A stretch of DNA of 64,000 bases from an uncultured Prevotellaceae bacterium (GCA_900318555.1 ONKX01000014.1:1-64000), one strand, 5' to 3'; counted from the first letter of the stretch, positions 8,469 to 18,546 are shown. Program-made: numbers and translations. The notes: generated by a model not told the origin, from the sequence alone.

Positions 8469-9557
8469 TTAGCATAAACTCTTACCTTCAATATAATCCA
8501 GTATCGTTTTCTTATTATACTTTTCTATAAAGAGCTTCTTAAATCTTATTCTCTCTTCTAATGATTGCTCTAGAGTGCTTATGACAGTCACAAAATCCTC
8601 GGCTCTTTCTGCCTTTATCATAAACTCATTAAACTCCGACGGTATGCCCTCGAACGCCACATCGGTTCCGATAACTGGGGTGCCACATCCTAGAGCATCA
8701 ATACACTTCACTTTCACACCGGCTCCTTTTCTTAATGGAGCTATCTCCGCCTTTGCATTTGCAATAATGGGATATGGATTATACACAAACCCAAGATACT
8801 CAAAATTCTCAGGTAATTTTTCTTTTATCCTTTGTGGTAATCCTCCCCCAATTATTTTATATTTCACATTCGGCATACAAGGATTGACATTGTCAACATA
8901 CCATTCTATGGACTCATAGTTTTCTTCTCTTACCCATCCTCCAAAAAACACAAAATAGTCTTCACCGGGCCCCGGTGTTGCAGCTTGGACTTCTGGGCTC
9001 AAAAAGAACGTCGTTGAATAGCTGGGGAGATTATATAAATCCTTTATGAGTTGACAGTCTTTCTCACTAAATGTAAAGACGGTTCCTTGTTTCAGCATCC
9101 TTCGCTCCGACATAACAGCCCACGGTCGTAGATAGGTCTTCATTCTCGAATATTTCTGAGCCATCACATCATGAGCCATCAGTATTTTATGAGGATGCTT
9201 AATGAACAACGAATAGGCAAACGACTGGCTGAAGTCAAAGTACACAAAATCATAGTCGTTTTCCCGTACCAGCTTACTAATCCATCTGCATTCCTTCCAG
9301 TTAAATCTAGCCAAGAACAGCGGGAACACCCATAGCAACGAAAAAACGCCCAATAATTTGTATTTGGTAGTTACCTCTATTGTCCGTACTACATTGACAT
9401 TCTTGCAAGGTTCATAATCTTTGTCGGTCTTATATTTGAAGTAAATAAGATCAATATGGCACTGCTCTGACAGTTTTGCCAATAACTGACGAGTATATAC
9501 CACCCCCGCGTGATTCGTTTGCAGCGAAAAAGGGCAAATAAACAGTATTTTTTTCAT
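8469..9557 (-). CDS. Glycosyltransferase, GT-B fold (GT4-like)
   Basis: 362 residues. The N-terminal Rossmann-like half begins MKKILFICPFSLQTNHAG. The C-terminal half has the donor-binding pattern EIAPLRKGAGVKVK then IDALGCGTPVIGTDVAFEGI (about 275-310), which is the E...G..K..E region of GT4 enzymes although the classical EX7E is imperfect. Probably adds one sugar of the repeat unit at the inner face of the inner membrane. It lies 16 bp upstream of the GT2 gene in the operon. Confidence 0.8.
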   Translation of the reverse strand: MKKILFICPFSLQTNHAGVVYTRQLLAKLSEQCHIDLIYFKYKTDKDYEPCKNVNVVRTIEVTTKYKLLGVFSLLWVFPLFLARFNWKECRWISKLVRENDYDFVYFDFSQSFAYSLFIKHPHKILMAHDVMAQKYSRMKTYLRPWAVMSERRMLKQGTVFTFSEKDCQLIKDLYNLPSYSTTFFLSPEVQAATPGPGEDYFVFFGGWVREENYESIEWYVDNVNPCMPNVKYKIIGGGLPQRIKEKLPENFEYLGFVYNPYPIIANAKAEIAPLRKGAGVKVKCIDALGCGTPVIGTDVAFEGIPSEFNEFMIKAERAEDFVTVISTLEQSLEERIRFKKLFIEKYNKKTILDYIEGKSLC

Positions 9558-9580
9558 CTCACGAAAAATAGGCTTTCCTC

Positions 9581-11227
9581 CTATATCTTTGTAATTTGTA
9601 AAAACAACACATTGTTGCTCGCCAACTTCACATTCTCTGAATAAATACCAGACTTAACCTTAATTGAATTTGAGCTGGGCTTTAACCTTGAACAATCAAT
9701 ATACTTGGCTCTTAACTGCTCATTATATATTTTCCTTGCTACTGAGTCTTTCAGAATAATTTTCACCTCTACCTGGCCATCATCAGGGCTCCATTGGAAT
9801 GCATCGTTTGTTATGTTATATTTTTCCCTATCCTCCTGCCATTCATCAAAGAAATTACAGTCGTCATTTATCAGCCATTTCACTACTTTCACTTTTCGTC
9901 TATTAAATGGAAGTTGAACGTTTAAGGCTATTTCCTCTATTTCTCGCGAATGAATATCCGTAGAGAAATTATAAATCATTATTCTGACAGTATCATTTTT
10001 AACGCCAGCAATACAACCAATCTCTTTATTCTTTTCTATTTTAAATGAATTATCGACATTAACTCTCCTGTAACCTTCAAATTTAGACATATTGCTGGCA
10101 ACATGATAACTGACGGTAGGGTATCCTGTAGTGTTTCCGCCTGTTAAATAACTCCAAGCAGAAAAATAGTCCATACCAAGGTCAATGGCCTGAGAAAAAA
10201 GCCTGGCATCTTCTGCTGCCTGCCATGTATATCCTGCCGATCTACTATTTAGAGAAGAACTCTTTGCACCTTTAGTTCCAGAGAGGACTCTACCTTCATC
10301 AACTCCGTAGAACAAATTATTTAGGCCACATTCCTTAGCTTTATCCTGTAATGGCTTTATGGTATTTGCTAAAGACTTGTTTGATAGGCTACCTGGAGCA
10401 TTATCATAAAATGACACAGAAAGGAAGTCTAATTTCGTCCCTATCTGTCCATTAGCATAGTTTCTACCTTTAGCTGTATGCTCTATGAAATCACGTTCAT
10501 CCCACAGCCCATCTAACACAGACATGCTATGAGCCCCAACACAAAAATTATCACCTAAAACATCTGTAAGAGCTTGCACTGTAAAGTCATACAACTTACA
10601 ATACTCAACAAAGCTGTCTTCCGGTTTTTCACTTCTAGCCTTAAAATGAGAACCGTTTTCATATTCTACAAGACAGCCATACCTCCACGTCGAGACTTCT
10701 TCTTTTCCAAAACGATTGACCAAAGCCTCTACCAATGCCTTAATATAAACATAATACCGATTAAATGAATCTGGAGGGTATGCATTGAATCCAGAATTAT
10801 TGATCTTTGGTTCAGTCGTTAACTTTAGGGGTACTGCTCCCAATTTTAAATATGGTTTTGCACCAAGTTGCAGGATACCGTCACAATTCCTTATTAAAAG
10901 ACTGAAATCATAATCATCCAGCGTATTCCTGTCCAAAGGATGTCTAAACAGATCCCTGGCCTCAGAACCACCACTGCAATTCATCAGCTGCACCCATTTC
11001 ACAAATCCAAACTCGTTATATTCTGGGAATTCTATAGTCGGATTCACGAATGAGTTTCCGAGCTGCCATATGTTGATGTTGCTGGCTACATTGGGAAGCA
11101 CTTCTTTCGATGGGTGCCTGGCATCGATGGTTATACTGACATGATGGTTCTCTCCTAATGACATACTCATTAAGAAAACTGTAGCTACAAGTACAGCCAG
11201 CACAGTCAATTTCACCCTCTTGCTCAT
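9581..11227 (-). CDS. Membrane-anchored or secreted glycoside hydrolase (GH39-like, PslG-type)
   Basis: 548 residues. An N-terminal hydrophobic segment (about 5-25: LTVLAVLVATVFLMSMSLG) is a signal peptide or anchor. Next is a clan-A-type (beta/alpha)8 barrel: a candidate acid/base Glu in YGCLVEYENG (about 189-198), a nucleophile candidate in FYGVDEGR, and a C-terminal beta domain after about 410. The pattern is that of GH39 and related xylosidase-like enzymes. A GH39 protein, PslG, is encoded in the Pseudomonas Psl cluster, so an editing or release role for the polymer made here is plausible. Substrate unknown. Confidence 0.65.
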   Translation of the reverse strand: MSKRVKLTVLAVLVATVFLMSMSLGENHHVSITIDARHPSKEVLPNVASNINIWQLGNSFVNPTIEFPEYNEFGFVKWVQLMNCSGGSEARDLFRHPLDRNTLDDYDFSLLIRNCDGILQLGAKPYLKLGAVPLKLTTEPKINNSGFNAYPPDSFNRYYVYIKALVEALVNRFGKEEVSTWRYGCLVEYENGSHFKARSEKPEDSFVEYCKLYDFTVQALTDVLGDNFCVGAHSMSVLDGLWDERDFIEHTAKGRNYANGQIGTKLDFLSVSFYDNAPGSLSNKSLANTIKPLQDKAKECGLNNLFYGVDEGRVLSGTKGAKSSSLNSRSAGYTWQAAEDARLFSQAIDLGMDYFSAWSYLTGGNTTGYPTVSYHVASNMSKFEGYRRVNVDNSFKIEKNKEIGCIAGVKNDTVRIMIYNFSTDIHSREIEEIALNVQLPFNRRKVKVVKWLINDDCNFFDEWQEDREKYNITNDAFQWSPDDGQVEVKIILKDSVARKIYNEQLRAKYIDCSRLKPSSNSIKVKSGIYSENVKLASNNVLFLQITKI

Positions 11228-11239
11228 GATAATATAGTT

Positions 11240-12160
11240 TTATCCTTGATAATTATTTTTATGAAATAGTGACGCTAACTTATCCGAAATCTCATTCCCT
11301 TTTGGCATTATGCCTGTGAAAATTCCTTGCTTGTGGGCATGGGCTTCTCTCATATATAATAATGCCTCTTCCTTCCCAAAAGAACGCCACGCAAGGAGTA
11401 TATATGACGCAACCCTTTTCTTCATCTCTGGATGACCTATCATATCCATATAATTGTTATAGCGAAGAGACACCATATACCTTGAAAAATTATTCCTCTT
11501 GTCGGCAACTCTCGTGATTGATCCCTTTCGATAGGTGAGTACATATACGATCTCCGACGATACGCATATATTTTGAGTATTTGCTGCGGTCTGCACAACA
11601 AACATCACATCATTCGATGCAGGTACCTCATCAAACTTGATTGCCTGCCTGTCCACGTAATCTTTCCTGAACATTTTTGACCAAGGTACCAAATCATAAT
11701 ATTTTATACGGTTAAGTCGTTTCTCGCTACCTTTCTTCTGCCATGCCTCTATCACTTGATTCCTTACATTAAATCGGTTGCAACTCTCAAGCGTATCTGA
11801 ATAAACCGACCGATGAGGGAAATAGACTATGTCGTTGTCACTGTCAGCATACTTGTCAAAGACATCAAAAGCCTGCTCGTCAAAAAAATCATCCGCATCT
11901 GCAAAAATAATCCATTCACCTTTAGCATACGTCAGCCCAACATTTCTTGCAAAGCCCGCTCCTTTACCATCAGTTGTTAACACAAAAAGAATATTGCGCT
12001 CTGCAGTCTCGCCCTCTAACTGTTTTATCGGACCTATATCCGTACTGTTGTCATCCACAACAATGGTTTCTATATCCTCCCTAATGGGAATAGACTGCAA
12101 GCATCTTTTAAGCAGTTCTGGGCAATTCTTGTGAGGGATTATAATACTAAATGTAGGCAT
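11240..12160 (-). CDS. Glycosyltransferase family 2
   Basis: 306 residues. It opens MPTFSIIIPHKNCPELLKRC, has VVDDNSTD at about 35-42, GAGFARNVGL near 70 and the DxD-like ADADDFF near 90-97, all classical GT-A/GT2 features. The C-terminal 100 residues are helical with several basic residues, likely for membrane contact. It lies 12 bp upstream of the hydrolase and 3 bp after the GT4-like gene. Donor and acceptor sugars are unknown. Confidence 0.85.
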   Translation of the reverse strand: MPTFSIIIPHKNCPELLKRCLQSIPIREDIETIVVDDNSTDIGPIKQLEGETAERNILFVLTTDGKGAGFARNVGLTYAKGEWIIFADADDFFDEQAFDVFDKYADSDNDIVYFPHRSVYSDTLESCNRFNVRNQVIEAWQKKGSEKRLNRIKYYDLVPWSKMFRKDYVDRQAIKFDEVPASNDVMFVVQTAANTQNICVSSEIVYVLTYRKGSITRVADKRNNFSRYMVSLRYNNYMDMIGHPEMKKRVASYILLAWRSFGKEEALLYMREAHAHKQGIFTGIMPKGNEISDKLASLFHKNNYQG

Positions 12161-12163
12161 ACG

Positions 12164-13414
12164 CTATCTATCTGAAGTTGTTTTATTCAACATTTTTTTC
12201 TTCCATGCTCCAAGTCTGTAATAATTCTCCGCTCCGACTATTCGCAGAAGTAACGAAAGCTTCTTTTCCGCATTGTTCAAAGATACATTATCAAAACCGA
12301 AGTATTCTTTCTTCTTCGCCATTTCCGACAGGAAATTGTCGTGTTCGGTAAAATCCGGCTTATTCTGTTCATGAGTCTGTTTTTCTTTTGTATATACTCC
12401 CTTTTCCAAAATATCATCTAACAATGATGAAAATTCTTGTACTGGTTCATTGTCAGCGCGCATTAACGAACTATTTGTCGTCCGTCCCAAAATGCCAATC
12501 GGACGGAAGTCATTTCCATCATAACTGATAGTTGGAACTCCCGATCTCATACACACCCAAGAACTTCCTGCTGACGTAAAAAATGCATCGCAGATGTCAA
12601 GAAGTTGTGAGGGGACTGGGAATAAGTAGCCCGTGATATATAATGTTACGTTTTTAACGTTTTCAAATTGTTTCCTGATATTCTTCTCAAACATTGACCC
12701 TTCTGGTGAACCGCCAATCATTAATAGTAGAAACTTCTTTTCAGAGTGACTCTGGGCATAATTTATAAAGTCACTTAAGGCGTGTATAATGAATGGTTTA
12801 TCAAGTCGGGACAGGCAACCTACAACATAGTCATAGTCCTGGCAATTGATACTTTTCAAATCTTCACTATCAATGTCTTCAACTACATTATTACAATATG
12901 CCGGTAGGAAGTAAGATTTTGCAGCATCTATTGGATAAAATGAAGCGAAGAGGTTCTGAAGAGACTTTTCTACAATACCCGCTAATTCATGCCTGTCATA
13001 TTTAAAGCGCAGGAACTTCTGTTCTGTAAGTGAATTGGCTGCATTATATTCTTGTAAAATGTAGCACAGATGCCGTGCACCTATTTTTTCAGCAACCACT
13101 TCGCCCCATGTACACTCTGACATGCAGGTTGATTCGATGACGATATCCTCATATTGCTTCTGTATGAACTTTTCTATTATCTCGTTGACAATACGCTCCC
13201 TTTTTCTTCTTGAAAAGAGGTAGTAATTGAAACCAAGTTCAGGTATAAACCAATTATATCTTTTCAGTTCTGATATATAAATCTTACCTTTTTGTGCTGA
13301 TACCAAGCTCACATCCCATCCCTGATCTTGCAAGTAAAGACATTTGTTACGGAGGTACATCTGCGCCCCCCCCATATTCTTAATGCAGGAAGCAAAAAAT
13401 ATATATTTCTTCAT
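12164..13414 (-). CDS. Glycosyltransferase, GT-B fold
   Basis: 416 residues. MGGAQMYLRN near residue 14 is the glycine-rich acceptor loop typical of GT4 enzymes. VGCLSRLDKPF (about 204-214) begins the C-terminal nucleotide-sugar domain, and TSAGSSWVCMRSGVPTISYD sits where the E/G-rich donor site lies, though the canonical Glu pair is not obvious. It belongs to the run of polymer-assembly genes between Wzy and GT2 with only short spacers. Confidence 0.75.
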   Translation of the reverse strand: MKKYIFFASCIKNMGGAQMYLRNKCLYLQDQGWDVSLVSAQKGKIYISELKRYNWFIPELGFNYYLFSRRKRERIVNEIIEKFIQKQYEDIVIESTCMSECTWGEVVAEKIGARHLCYILQEYNAANSLTEQKFLRFKYDRHELAGIVEKSLQNLFASFYPIDAAKSYFLPAYCNNVVEDIDSEDLKSINCQDYDYVVGCLSRLDKPFIIHALSDFINYAQSHSEKKFLLLMIGGSPEGSMFEKNIRKQFENVKNVTLYITGYLFPVPSQLLDICDAFFTSAGSSWVCMRSGVPTISYDGNDFRPIGILGRTTNSSLMRADNEPVQEFSSLLDDILEKGVYTKEKQTHEQNKPDFTEHDNFLSEMAKKKEYFGFDNVSLNNAEKKLSLLLRIVGAENYYRLGAWKKKMLNKTTSDR

Positions 13415-13429
13415 ATCCGTTTTATTCTG

Positions 13430-14737
13430 CTATTTTGTATATGTAATTTTATTTTTTATGGCTGTAAACTCAATAATAACGGGGAATACAAGAAACAGGA
13501 AAAATTGCAACACTGGCCTAAATAGGACATTCAGAATTCCTGAAAAAATGACTATGACAAAAATAATATTTACATATTTCCGTATCTCCCGTTTGGAGGT
13601 CATGCGCTTAAGCATCATGTAATAGCTCTTCATGATTTTCCAATACACGAATGCTCCTAATAATCCAAAACGCGCCAGCACATCGATAAACTCCGAGTGG
13701 CCACCAATGCCACTCTTCACCAAATCTCCGCCAAAGGCCTGCGTATGGTCACCAATTCCTATAAAGAAGCTGATAGGACTGGAGAAGAAGGTACTCAAAC
13801 TGGTTTGTGCCAAAATCATGCGCTGAGAAAAACTTCCTTCACTGACGTTGTTCAGGTCTCCTCCACTTTTCTTAAAATCCACCAGGTCATTGAGGCGATC
13901 TGCCAGACGTTCGGATTGCAAGTGTTCCATCAGCCAGCCCATCAAGGGAATAAACACTATAAAAGACAGTAGTACAAGCATTAATACCGTGAACAGATAG
14001 TAGACATGCCTGTTTCTCTGCTGCGACGGCTCATGGTAGGCAAGAAAAAATCCCGCCATTTCTACCATCAGCAGTAAGATTGCTGTACCTCGGGTGTTTT
14101 GAAACAGCATGTGATAGGCTAAAGGAACGGTCAAAAGCATACAAAGAAATCGCCACTTCTTCTCTTTGACCACCAGTATTGTCATTATCAATGCACCTAT
14201 CAACCAATAAGCCACCTCTAAAAAACCCGTATCTGCAATATTCATCATGATGGAAAATTCGATGGATTCTTCGGTGCTCGCCTGTTCCTCAAAGATTTCA
14301 GGCAACTGGAAACCAAGGAAAATGTTATAGATTAGGTTGGCAAAATATACAACAGCAAATCCTGTTAAGATGACTGCTTTCTCCTTTCTGTTATAATGCC
14401 GTACCACGAAATAACCGATGGCCGGTATAATGTATATGGGCAGTCTGGAAATGACAAAGTTCAGATTCGTTGATGACAACCCAATGATGACCATCATTAC
14501 ACTCAGAAACAGATAGACCATCCACCACCGACTTACATCGTTGGATATCAATCCCTTTTCCTTCCCCGTAAGCAAGGTCAAGACCAGCCACATCATCGTC
14601 AGCCCCAAAGGAATGACAAACGTATAGGTACCCTCCAGATAACGGGTATAATAAAACACCATCAGTCCTATGACAGGCAACATATTGAGCAGATATACGA
14701 AGCGTATGGAAGAAGTTTTTCCTAATGATTGTGCCAT
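13430..14737 (-). CDS. wzy: Polysaccharide polymerase, Wzy/O-antigen ligase-like
   Basis: 435 residues, almost entirely hydrophobic: about ten to twelve membrane segments with a larger outward loop around 270-340 (the DFKKSGGDLNNVSEGSFSQR region and the G.GDH segment). This is the usual Wzy/WaaL plan, in which an outer-face loop joins lipid-linked repeat units. It sits directly next to the Wzx flippase (stop of wzx at 14742, start here at 14737) and among glycosyltransferases. Sequence cannot separate polymerase from ligase; position favours polymerase. Confidence 0.8.
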   Translation of the reverse strand: MAQSLGKTSSIRFVYLLNMLPVIGLMVFYYTRYLEGTYTFVIPLGLTMMWLVLTLLTGKEKGLISNDVSRWWMVYLFLSVMMVIIGLSSTNLNFVISRLPIYIIPAIGYFVVRHYNRKEKAVILTGFAVVYFANLIYNIFLGFQLPEIFEEQASTEESIEFSIMMNIADTGFLEVAYWLIGALIMTILVVKEKKWRFLCMLLTVPLAYHMLFQNTRGTAILLLMVEMAGFFLAYHEPSQQRNRHVYYLFTVLMLVLLSFIVFIPLMGWLMEHLQSERLADRLNDLVDFKKSGGDLNNVSEGSFSQRMILAQTSLSTFFSSPISFFIGIGDHTQAFGGDLVKSGIGGHSEFIDVLARFGLLGAFVYWKIMKSYYMMLKRMTSKREIRKYVNIIFVIVIFSGILNVLFRPVLQFFLFLVFPVIIEFTAIKNKITYTK

Positions 14738-14741
14738 ATTT

Positions 14742-16193
14742 TTACTTATTCTTTTTTACAAGCCCTACTGTTATTCCCTTCAACTCGGTATATTCGTATG
14801 GCTTAACCGTCTTGCAAATTCCAAAAAACAATACCACACCTACGACTATCTGTACAGCCAGTGTTATATAGTTGTTCCAGCCCATAAAACTCAACGCGTA
14901 CACGGGTATAGCAACACCCAAAGCTATATACAAAGATGGCAATATGTCGCGAATTTGATCCACGATAGAGTAGTTCAGCAGGGGCTTTGAATAATATGCA
15001 TTTAGATAGTAACACATATAGCTCCTAACTACATCGGCCACGAGCATCCAATAAATGTTTGTCAGCAAACCAACTGTCACAGGAATTGCAATCAGCAGAT
15101 TCTTGATGATATTTATTCTCAAAGTAAGATCGCTTCTCCCCATCACTTGAATGGCGTTCAGGTTCAAAGCTTGCAGAGGATATATCATCATAGATATACA
15201 AAGTATTTGAAGCATATAAGCTGCTGGTATCCATTTTTCCCCTATTAAAACAACAAGAAGCGGCCTTGCTACAGCAGCAAGACTCAACATCAAAATAAAA
15301 GTTGGAAACACCGTGGTTTTGATTAGCCTTCTGTAAGCATCTTTCAGTCTTATTGGATTATCCTGTATTTTACTCATCACAGGGAAGGCAACTCGCTGAA
15401 CAACAGATGTTAAATTTCCTGAGAATATCTGTCCGAACTGATAAGCTCGTGTGTATTGTCCTAAAGATGCAGGACTGAAGACTTTTCCGATTACGACATG
15501 GTGTAATTGCATCGAAAGATTGTTAAAGATTCCGCTCAACATAAGTTTCCATCCAAATTTCCACATTTCACGGAAACTCTGCACAGAAAACTGCAACTTC
15601 GGTATCCAGCGGTTCACAATCCAATACATCAATGTTGCAAGACAGGCGTTACTCAACTGTTGAGCCACCAAGGCCCATACGCCAAAGCTAGTATAGGCCA
15701 TTATGACGCCAATAATACCACTGAGAATGGCAGCTGTAACAGAAACCTTAGTCTGAGTCTTAAAATCCAGTGCCTTGGTTAGTCTGGCCTTCTGCACCAA
15801 TGCCAAAGCATCAATAATTAAAATGCTTGACATCACCTGCATTAGCAAAAGAAGTTCTTCTCGTTTAAAGAATTTTGCTATCAATCCTGATCCAGCAAAT
15901 AGCAATCCTGCCATTATTATAGACAAAACCAAGTTTGTAAAAAAAACTGTACAATAATCTATTTCTTCGGCATCGTTCTTTCTTATTATTGCGTATATAA
16001 ATCCCCCATTAATAACGACTTCAAAGATGGCAATAAATATTGTCAAGATTCCTATCAATCCATAGTCATCCGGACTAAGCAGACGGGCGAGGATTATTCC
16101 CACCACGAAGCTTACCCCGTAGCGAAGCACAGATTCTAAAGCCGTCCAAGCAGTTCCTTTAACTGTTTTATCTTTTAAACTTTGTTCTGCCAT
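14742..16193 (-). CDS. wzx: Oligosaccharide flippase, Wzx/MOP superfamily
   Basis: 483 residues with about 12-14 membrane helices. The N-terminus DKTVKGTAWTALESVLRYGV and the following G.ILARLLSPDDYGLIG motif are characteristic of WzxC-type polysaccharide exporters of the MOP superfamily. It would turn the undecaprenyl-linked repeat unit to the periplasmic side. It follows the small gene of the dCTP-deaminase pair by 18 bp and precedes wzy by 4 bp. Confidence 0.85.
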   Translation of the reverse strand: MAEQSLKDKTVKGTAWTALESVLRYGVSFVVGIILARLLSPDDYGLIGILTIFIAIFEVVINGGFIYAIIRKNDAEEIDYCTVFFTNLVLSIIMAGLLFAGSGLIAKFFKREELLLLMQVMSSILIIDALALVQKARLTKALDFKTQTKVSVTAAILSGIIGVIMAYTSFGVWALVAQQLSNACLATLMYWIVNRWIPKLQFSVQSFREMWKFGWKLMLSGIFNNLSMQLHHVVIGKVFSPASLGQYTRAYQFGQIFSGNLTSVVQRVAFPVMSKIQDNPIRLKDAYRRLIKTTVFPTFILMLSLAAVARPLLVVLIGEKWIPAAYMLQILCISMMIYPLQALNLNAIQVMGRSDLTLRINIIKNLLIAIPVTVGLLTNIYWMLVADVVRSYMCYYLNAYYSKPLLNYSIVDQIRDILPSLYIALGVAIPVYALSFMGWNNYITLAVQIVVGVVLFFGICKTVKPYEYTELKGITVGLVKKNK

Positions 16194-16211
16194 TATTATC
16201 TTTTGTAAAAA

Positions 16212-16478
16212 TTAATTTCCACAAATCATCCTACACAGCCATGTTGACCGCATTCTCTCACGAAGTGTTTTCTTGTCTTCCTGATATAGCTTTAACATGG
16301 TCTCTTTCAAGGCATCTGTCAGAAGTTTGCGAATCTTTTTTTTCTCCTCCGGCAACAGTGCCTCCATTTTCTTCCCTAAATCGTTTATTTTATTAAAACT
16401 GATCGAAAATGTATCAATTGCCTTTTGTCGTTTAATCAAATAAGCAATGATTTCAGCGGAATCTAATTCGTATGCCAT
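16212..16478 (-). CDS. Small helical protein paired with the dCTP deaminase
   Basis: 88 residues, strongly helical and charged (LGKKMEALLPEEKKKIRKLL in the middle), no Cys cluster apart from CRMICGN at the end and no membrane segment. It begins 3 bp after the stop of the deaminase gene, so the two are almost certainly translated together. I do not recognise a family. It could be an inhibitor, an oligomerisation partner or a phage-sensing subunit. Confidence 0.6.
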   Translation of the reverse strand: MAYELDSAEIIAYLIKRQKAIDTFSISFNKINDLGKKMEALLPEEKKKIRKLLTDALKETMLKLYQEDKKTLRERMRSTWLCRMICGN

Positions 16479-16481
16479 AAG

Positions 16482-18539
16482 TTATGCCTCACCTCCTTCC
16501 ATCGTTTCTTCCCATATTTTCAATTCATCTTTATACGGTATGAAAGGCTGATAAAGCTTATAGAATGTGCCACCAATAGCACCTCGGAAGGCTCTTAATC
16601 GCGGAATGTCATAACCACAATTCAATATTAGGTCGGGAGCTATGTCAGTATATGGGTCCAAATAAACAATATCGCGGATACCTATCTGATAGGCTTTCTT
16701 TGAACAGAGCACACAGGGTGAAGCAGTGACATACATCGTTCCTCCATTCAGCCCCATTCCTCCCTGACGAGCCAGTCTCAGCATAGTGTTCTCTTCTGCG
16801 TGAAGAGAACGGGTATTTACTGCATCTTTGTTCTCCATATAGCCATTATATCGCGAACGAAAGCAGTAGGCATATTGCAGGCCATTTTCTGCCAGCATTC
16901 CAGATACAACAGCATTACACTCATTCATCATGCAGTCACAAAAGCCCTTACCATAAACTCCTATAAGTTTACCTCCCTTGTCATGTTTTGGATAGGTTCT
17001 TGTATCAGACAACTCGAACTTGCTATATACCCGATAAAGGGACTTGTTATCTTTGTCTGACACTTGTTCGAATACAGCCTTTGCTGCGAATAGTTCGTTG
17101 GCGTCACGAAGGTTACAAGGCAATTGTGGCGCAGGCGGATCGTTCCATCCTACGGATTGCACGGCTTTCTCTTCATCAACAATGACACATCCTACTTGAC
17201 GGGAGATACAACCAGAATTAAACTTAGCCACATATGCTATCGACATGCATCGTTCATCGCGGGTTGGTGTCACAAGGCCTGGTCTTGAGATAAGAGCAGA
17301 GTATTTCATCCACTGCTCACCATACGTATAAAAAGAATACGAACAGAATTCCAAATCAGCATCATCCAAGTCGTCTTCCACTATCTTTTGATGAAGTTTT
17401 TCCTCCTCCCTCTGTAAATCGCCTAATGTATGATAAGCTATATGCAACTCACTCTCCGAGACACACCGCTGCAAGTCTGGCGCAAAGAACTGACCATGTT
17501 CAAAGTCATCGGTCTTATTTTCGTGCCAGCTCAATGCTGCTATGTTTTCGCAGATATCATTTAGCCGCTGGCCATCAGCATAGTGGGCGACTTTTTCGCG
17601 GAGCAATTCCATCTCATGGCCATCATTGTGTATCGCCACCATGTAAAACGCATTATAGCGTTCTCTGAGATAGAGTATCTCTAAAGAGTTGCGAACAGAA
17701 TCAATGACAAATCTTCGTTTCAGTTTCTTATTGTTGGCATGATAGCCTTTAATAATCTGATTTATCAAATCAACCACGTCAAACACATGCTCGCTATCAT
17801 GGCTCTTCTTGAAGTCTGGCGCTTTTGCCTCACTACAACCAGTTGCCCTAATGGCCGTTGCTAATCGATGAACAAAGAAATTCTTTGAATAATAGTCACG
17901 TTGCTTCAATTCCTCAAACAAACAATCGCAAAACTGAGTAAATGAATCATTGAAAAAGGTTTCTGCTATCAGTTTCCTTACCTCCTCACGTTCATTGGCA
18001 TCCAATCCTTCGTTTTCTTTCAACATGCTGGCTTTCTCCAATGCGGCAATCTTCGCAAATCTGCCAGCCATGTCGGTTGTCAGGCCCCATCCCAAAATAG
18101 ATTCTGACGTAAAAGTGTTGTCCACCTCATACTCATGGAGTTCCTTATCCTCATGGCTATGGTGAAATTTATAGGCAAGTATCCCTGACAGATGCCTTAC
18201 TACATCATCAAAGTTACCAAATTTCGAAAACAGTTCCTTCAAAGTATAGAATATCAATACATTCTTATATTTTATCGTCTGAAACGTTTCATAATGCCTA
18301 CTTAGTTGATAGCAGCGCTGATATTCCCTCTTAAACACTTCGCCCTGTTTGGTCTCTGCTGATATATCAGAAATAGCTTCTATTGGGCGTATCATCTTCT
18401 CACCTTGCCATTGTTCGAAATTCATCGACATCATATCGGCAAATTTCGAGCAACCGCTTCCAGTAATACCAGTCAATGCTACTATTACGAAATTTTCACG
18501 TTGGGAGTACATTTTATATAAGGGAATTTTCTTATCCAT
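16482..18539 (-). CDS. Anti-phage-type dCTP/dCMP deaminase with P-loop domain
   Basis: The longest frame has 692 residues from a TTG; the ATG at codon 8 (18539) is the likelier start, giving 685. Numbering from the TTG: an N-terminal P-loop GITGSGCSK (31-39) resembles kinase/NTPase domains, a long middle region follows, and the C-terminal zinc deaminase has RQVGCVIVDEE as its first strand, HAE at 587-589 and PCVLC with Cys at 616 and 619. This is the two-domain plan of defence deaminases that deplete dCTP during phage infection; housekeeping dCMP deaminases are much shorter. It sits inside a polysaccharide operon just downstream of an IS982 copy. Confidence 0.8.
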   Translation of the reverse strand: MDKKIPLYKMYSQRENFVIVALTGITGSGCSKFADMMSMNFEQWQGEKMIRPIEAISDISAETKQGEVFKREYQRCYQLSRHYETFQTIKYKNVLIFYTLKELFSKFGNFDDVVRHLSGILAYKFHHSHEDKELHEYEVDNTFTSESILGWGLTTDMAGRFAKIAALEKASMLKENEGLDANEREEVRKLIAETFFNDSFTQFCDCLFEELKQRDYYSKNFFVHRLATAIRATGCSEAKAPDFKKSHDSEHVFDVVDLINQIIKGYHANNKKLKRRFVIDSVRNSLEILYLRERYNAFYMVAIHNDGHEMELLREKVAHYADGQRLNDICENIAALSWHENKTDDFEHGQFFAPDLQRCVSESELHIAYHTLGDLQREEEKLHQKIVEDDLDDADLEFCSYSFYTYGEQWMKYSALISRPGLVTPTRDERCMSIAYVAKFNSGCISRQVGCVIVDEEKAVQSVGWNDPPAPQLPCNLRDANELFAAKAVFEQVSDKDNKSLYRVYSKFELSDTRTYPKHDKGGKLIGVYGKGFCDCMMNECNAVVSGMLAENGLQYAYCFRSRYNGYMENKDAVNTRSLHAEENTMLRLARQGGMGLNGGTMYVTASPCVLCSKKAYQIGIRDIVYLDPYTDIAPDLILNCGYDIPRLRAFRGAIGGTFYKLYQPFIPYKDELKIWEETMEGGEA

Positions 18540-18546
18540 AGAAACA

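Noticed and set aside
16212..18539. Deaminase as a housekeeping dCMP deaminase
   Set aside because: Housekeeping enzymes are about 150-200 residues and lack the N-terminal P-loop domain and long middle region.
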